The translations under genes were made by a program, and so were the position numbers. The notes beneath the pieces are model-generated. The model saw nothing but the letters and a program-made list of their open reading frames with translations. It did no database searches and was not told where the DNA came from. Below, piece by piece: positions 60,406-64,000 of a stretch of 64,000 bases of DNA (its first letter is position 1; each line of letters starts with the position of its first letter). This DNA is from Acidocella facilis ATCC 35904 (GTDB taxonomy: Bacteria; Pseudomonadota; Alphaproteobacteria; Acetobacterales; Acetobacteraceae), in contig NZ_JHYG01000004.1 in the NCBI RefSeq assembly GCF_000687875.1, positions 124,001 through 188,000 of the forward strand. Direction: 5' to 3'.

Positions 60406-63129
60406 ATGAAGTTCCGCAGAGGTCAAGCGGCCTGGATTATCATAGAGGCGATCCACCAGCTCGGCCGCATCGTCGCGCTGTTTGTGCTGCTGGCGCTGGC
60501 CTTGTTCGGGCTGCTGGGGTTCCGGCTGGCGCAGGGGCCGCTGGAGATCCCGCAAATCGCCTCGCGCATCGCCACGCGGCTCTCCGGCGAAGGGGTTGAG
60601 GTGCGCATCGGCACCGCCGAGCTGGCCTGGGCGGGCTATCACAAAGGCGGGGCGGTGCCGCTGGTGCTGCGTCTGGCCGATATCAAGGTGGGCAGCGATT
60701 CAGGCGGGGCGCTGGCGGATATTCCCGCGGCCGATCTGACCCTGCCGGTGGCGGATCTGTTCGGCGGGCGCGACCCGATCGCGCTGAACGGCGCCGGTGC
60801 CACCTTCCCCGGCGGCAATGTCCCGGTCTCCTGGCATGCGGATCTCTGGCCGGGGCGCGGCTTCACCCTCTCCCACGGGGCGGTGCATGTGCGCATCGGC
60901 GCCGGGCGGATCGGCACCGGGGTGAACAGGGTGGCGCTCAGCGATGCCAGCTTTACCCTCGCGGTCTTGCCCGATGGCGCGGTGCAGGTGAGCGACGGCG
61001 TGGCCCAGCTCGCCCCGCAAGGCCAGAGCGCGCCGCGCCTGCGCTTCAGCTTCCGCGCGCATCGCGACGGGCTCTGGCTCGGCCGGCTCAACCTGGCGCT
61101 GGACAGCGTGCAGGCCCAGGATCTGGCGGCCTACTGGCCGCCGATCGCCGCCCCGGATGCGCGGGTCTGGGTGATGCGCAACATCACCGCCGGCAGCGCC
61201 CATGACGCGCAATTCAGCATCGACATGGCCGCCCATGGCGATCTCTCGCATTTCAAAATCGAGAACGTGCAGGGCGGGTTTCAGGCCAGCGATCTGACCC
61301 TGCATTTCCTGCCCGGCGCGGTGCCGCTGGAGCATCTGGACGGTGTGTTCACCATGCCGGGGATGGATACCATCGTCATCGATGCCGGCGGCGGCGCGGC
61401 GGGCGGGGTCGGGCTGCAGAGCGGCAGCATGGTGATCACCGATCTCACGGCCAAGGATCAGTTCGGCTTCCTCAATCTGAATCTGGCCGGGCCGGTGCAG
61501 AATGTGCTTGGCATTCTGGGGGCGCCGCCGCTCAACCTGCTCGCCCACACCCCGCCTGACATCAAGGGCGCCACCGGCACGCTCGCCGGCACGCTGGCGG
61601 CGATGATCCCGCTGGCCAAGAATGTCACCGCGCGGGATGTGCAGATCAACGTCGCCACCCAGCTCAGCGACGTGAAAATGGCCACCCCCATTCCCGGCAT
61701 TTTCTTTACCGACGGCGCGGTGAGGATCGCCACCGATGGCGAGACGCTGCGGGCGGACGCCACCGCGCAGCTCGCCGGCGCCCCAGCCAGCCTGACATTG
61801 ACCCAGGATGTCTCCAAGCCGGACGGGGCGGAGACGCTGGATCTGCAGGGCGAGGCCGGCCCCGCCCTCTGGCACGCCTTCGGGCTGGATACGCCGAGCG
61901 GCTTCACCTCCGCCACGCAGGGGCGCGCGCCCTTCCGCTTCAGCCTCACCGGCCCGGCGGATGGCACCCAGGAGGCGGCGCTGGAGGCCGACCTTACCCG
62001 CATCGGCCTGGCTTTGCCCTTGCTGGGCTGGGCCAAGCAGCCCGGCGGCGCGGGGCGGCTGGCGGCGCGTTTCAGCCTGGAGAATGGTGATCTCGGCGCG
62101 ATTCAGGATTTTATGATGGAAGCGCCGGGGCTGTTCGTGCGCGGCCACAGCCAGGGGCGGGTGTTCACCCTGACCCAGGCGGATATCGGCCGGTCGCAGG
62201 CGCAAGGCAGCGTGATTGCGCCCGCCCGCCCCGGCCAGCCCTGGCAAATCGAGGCCAGCGGCGAGACGCTGGATCTGCGCCACGGCGCCGACGCGCAGAC
62301 GCAGCCCGACCAGCCCGCCCCGCCACCGCCGCAACCCGCGCCCTCCGGCCCGCTCTGGCAGGCCAGGCTCGCCTTCCAGCATCTTTATATCACCAAGCCG
62401 CCGGCACCGGGTCTGCGGAATGTCAGCCTCACCGCCAGCGGCCAGGGGCAGGATCTCTCGCAGGCCAGCGCCAGTGCCGACGGGGTGAGCGCGCGGATCA
62501 CCCCGCTCGCCGGCCCGCGCCGCGCGCTGGCCTTACAGGGCCAGGATGCCGGCGCGCTGCTGCGGGTGCTGGGGGTGTATGACGGCATGCAGGGCGGCGC
62601 GCTGGATCTGCAGGCGCAATTCGGCGGCGGCCCGGCGCAGGGCACGCTGAAGCTGGCGAAGGCCCGGCTGGTGAATGCGCCCGGCTTCATCAAGCTGATG
62701 CAGGCGGCGACCTTATATGGGGTGGCGGAGGCGATGTCTGGCCCGGGGCTGCTGATCGACCACGCGACCATCCCCTTCACCCTGGAGGACGGCGTGCTGC
62801 GGCTGAACGGGGCGGATGCCTATTCGGAATCGCTGGGCTTCACCGCCAGCGGCAGCTTGGACGGCAATACCGGCATTTGCGATCTGCAGACCACGATCGT
62901 GCCCGCCTACGCGCTCAACGCGCTGCCGGGGAAAATCCCGGTTCTGGGGCATCTGTTCTCGGCGGAGAAGGGCGGCGGCTTGTTCGCCATTCGCGCCCAT
63001 GTGCAGGGGAAGATGAGCAACCCGCAGATCCATGTGAATCCGCTCTCCGCGCTCACGCCTGGATTCCTGCGGGGTGTGTTCGGGCTGGGGGGTGGTGCGC
63101 CGCCGGCCACGAAGCCGGCGGCGCCGTAG
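60406..63129 (+). CDS. Large YhdP/AsmA-like envelope protein (DUF3971)
   Basis: A 907-residue protein anchored by an N-terminal helix (LGRIVALFVLLALALFGLLGF, about residues 20-40), the rest probably periplasmic and beta-rich. The opening motif IPQIASRIATRLSGEGVEVRIGTAELAW and the late ALDLQAQFGGGP / PGFIKLMQAATLYGVAEAMSG and GKIPVLGHLFSAEKGGGLFAIRAHVQGKMSNPQIHVNP parts match AsmA-C family ends. E. coli YhdP moves phospholipids to the outer membrane; that role is extrapolated. It converges on grpE, stop codons two bases apart. Confidence 0.82.
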   Translation: MKFRRGQAAWIIIEAIHQLGRIVALFVLLALALFGLLGFRLAQGPLEIPQIASRIATRLSGEGVEVRIGTAELAWAGYHKGGAVPLVLRLADIKVGSDSGGALADIPAADLTLPVADLFGGRDPIALNGAGATFPGGNVPVSWHADLWPGRGFTLSHGAVHVRIGAGRIGTGVNRVALSDASFTLAVLPDGAVQVSDGVAQLAPQGQSAPRLRFSFRAHRDGLWLGRLNLALDSVQAQDLAAYWPPIAAPDARVWVMRNITAGSAHDAQFSIDMAAHGDLSHFKIENVQGGFQASDLTLHFLPGAVPLEHLDGVFTMPGMDTIVIDAGGGAAGGVGLQSGSMVITDLTAKDQFGFLNLNLAGPVQNVLGILGAPPLNLLAHTPPDIKGATGTLAGTLAAMIPLAKNVTARDVQINVATQLSDVKMATPIPGIFFTDGAVRIATDGETLRADATAQLAGAPASLTLTQDVSKPDGAETLDLQGEAGPALWHAFGLDTPSGFTSATQGRAPFRFSLTGPADGTQEAALEADLTRIGLALPLLGWAKQPGGAGRLAARFSLENGDLGAIQDFMMEAPGLFVRGHSQGRVFTLTQADIGRSQAQGSVIAPARPGQPWQIEASGETLDLRHGADAQTQPDQPAPPPPQPAPSGPLWQARLAFQHLYITKPPAPGLRNVSLTASGQGQDLSQASASADGVSARITPLAGPRRALALQGQDAGALLRVLGVYDGMQGGALDLQAQFGGGPAQGTLKLAKARLVNAPGFIKLMQAATLYGVAEAMSGPGLLIDHATIPFTLEDGVLRLNGADAYSESLGFTASGSLDGNTGICDLQTTIVPAYALNALPGKIPVLGHLFSAEKGGGLFAIRAHVQGKMSNPQIHVNPLSALTPGFLRGVFGLGGGAPPATKPAAP

Positions 63130-63131
63130 AT

Positions 63132-63680
63132 TCAGCCCTGCGCCGGGGCCTTGGAGACCACGACCATCGCCGGGCGCAGCAGGCGGCCATTCAGCAGCCA
63201 GGTCTGGCTCCAGGCCTGCAGCACGGTGCCAGCCGGATGGTCCGCACTTTCCTGCTCGGCCATCGCCTGGTGCAGATTGGCGTCGAACACCGCGCCGGTC
63301 GGGTCGGTGCGGGTGATGCCGTTGCGCTCCAGAATGCCGGCGAAAGCGCGCTCGATGCCCTCGAAGCCATCACGCATCTTGGTGATCAGCTCCGGCTCGT
63401 CCTCGGTCTTCTTCGGCAGGCTGTCGATGCCGCGCTTCAGATTCTCCGCCGCCTCGACCACGTCGCGGGCGAATTTCTGCACGGCATAGAGCCGCGCATC
63501 CTCGACCTCGCGCTTGGTGCGGGCGCGCAGATTGGCCATTTCCGCCTCGGCGCGCAGCCATTTGTCGCGCATCTCGGAAAGCTCCTGCTCCAGCTGCGCG
63601 ATGCGCTGATCAGGGGCTTCCAGCAGCGCCTCGTCCTGCGGGGCGGCATCCTCATGCATGATCTTGTCTTCTTCGCTCAT
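63132..63680 (-). CDS. grpE: Nucleotide exchange factor GrpE
   Basis: Releases ADP from DnaK. The 182 residues hold a long N-terminal coiled coil (EQELSEMRDKWLRAEAEMANLRARTKREVEDARLYAVQKFARDV) and a C-terminal beta domain (GAVFDANLHQAMAEQESADHPAGTVLQAWSQTWLLNGRLLRPAMVVVSK). Full length. The hrcA gene often found upstream is replaced by a heme-oxygenase-like gene, and dnaK/dnaJ are not here, so it stands alone. Confidence 0.95.
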   Translation of the reverse strand: MSEEDKIMHEDAAPQDEALLEAPDQRIAQLEQELSEMRDKWLRAEAEMANLRARTKREVEDARLYAVQKFARDVVEAAENLKRGIDSLPKKTEDEPELITKMRDGFEGIERAFAGILERNGITRTDPTGAVFDANLHQAMAEQESADHPAGTVLQAWSQTWLLNGRLLRPAMVVVSKAPAQG

Positions 63681-63734
63681 GGCCCGGAATTAGGGGATTC
63701 TCGGCCGCCAAACAAGGAGGGCGCAACGCGGCGC

Positions 63735-64000
63735 TCATGCCGGATCGAGGGTTCGATGCTGGGGCCGCGCAAGCCCTGGCATCGCGGCGGTGAAATGCGC
63801 AAACGCCGCTAAGGCCCCGGCCGCGCACTCCTGCTCCTCGGCCGGGCTGAAACTCTGGGCGTTCAGCCGCGCGACAAAGCCGCGCCAATGCCGGGCGCGC
63901 TGCGCCTGCAAGGCCAGATGCCGGGCACCGTGCGCGCCATCGAACCCCAGCGGCTGGGCCCAGCCGCGCAGCTGCAAAGCGCCGAGATTGGAGCCCTGCA
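63735..64000 (-). CDS. Heme oxygenase-like protein, 3' part (cut by window edge)
   Basis: Only about 88 C-terminal residues are in the window; the frame stays open to the edge. The visible part starts QGSNLGALQLRGWAQPLGFDGAHGARHLALQ, continues RHWRGFVARLNAQSFSPAEEQECAAGALAAFAHFTAAM and ends in a short tail. The GSxLG segment followed by a W-x-x-F-x-x-x-L helix resembles the C-terminal half of biliverdin-producing heme oxygenases such as those beside bacteriophytochromes. The proximal His would be beyond the edge. Confidence is moderate. Confidence 0.5.
   Translation of the reverse strand, partial: QGSNLGALQLRGWAQPLGFDGAHGARHLALQAQRARHWRGFVARLNAQSFSPAEEQECAAGALAAFAHFTAAMPGLARPQHRTLDPA

Overview
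The window is GC-rich, densely coded chromosomal DNA from an alphaproteobacterium. Gene content points to the Rhodospirillales, most likely an acetic-acid-bacterium relative (Acetobacteraceae). It carries a three-gene periplasmic sugar or sugar-acid dehydrogenase (Tat small subunit, GMC flavoprotein, triheme cytochrome c), a phasin, ETF-ubiquinone oxidoreductase, an archaeal-type class I FBP aldolase with a TalC/FSA-type transaldolase, zapA followed by a 6S RNA-like structure, and ihfB-lapA-pyrF-trpF. Genus is not resolvable by eye. I see no rRNA, tRNA, prophage, intact insertion sequence or CRISPR array.

Layout: 1-6.5 kb holds purC-purS, an MFS transporter, an arsR-nemA unit and the divergent EF-P modification pair epmB/epmA. 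6.6-9.5 kb has fba-thiE, two small unknown genes and zapA. 9.5-11.8 kb has the 6S RNA and ihfB-lapA-pyrF-trpF. 11.8-16.9 kb has tal-xerC-secreted hydrolase-tauE facing priA. 17-21.4 kb has an MscS channel and a cell-envelope group (dacA, DedA, ATP-grasp). 21.5-25.4 kb has phasin and clpS-clpA. 25.5-31 kb has PhnA, EamA, a MITE-like element and the dehydrogenase operon. 31-38.7 kb has a DUF5335-like protein, a TPR-sulfotransferase, a GT4 glycosyltransferase, an ABC exporter and slt-moaB. 38.8-47.7 kb has a family 4-like UDG, ETF-QO, two repeat lipoproteins, dapB, metK, EamA and trmB. 47.7-52.3 kb has an OhrR-type regulator/haloperoxidase pair and a NitT/TauT-like ABC transporter. 52.5-64 kb has ubiE-coaBC-dut, mutM, a diguanylate cyclase, glnE-bcp, a YhdP-like protein, grpE and the 3' end of a heme-oxygenase-like gene.

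The strongest signal not explained by genes is a dispersed intergenic repeat family (family A, nine full or partial copies). Outer ends resemble GCAAAAGTTTTTGG and its inverse. Internal hairpins share a T-run/C/A-run apex, while their GC stems differ from copy to copy with pairing kept. Every copy lies immediately 3' of at least one gene, five between convergent genes and none between divergent genes, so it looks like a mobile, modular, bidirectional terminator. A second family (B, two copies) ends in TAGAGC/GCTCTA and supplies the TAG stop codon of a neighbouring gene in both cases.

Other points of note: a CTG start with CTGA overlap for lapA; a rearranged MutM zinc finger; a UDG lacking two of four expected Fe-S cysteines; twin palindromic operators between the OhrR-type gene and the haloperoxidase; a strongly paired leader before metK; and a perfect 18-bp hairpin between bcp and the GGDEF gene. 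All functional names are from reading protein motifs by eye; no database search was run.
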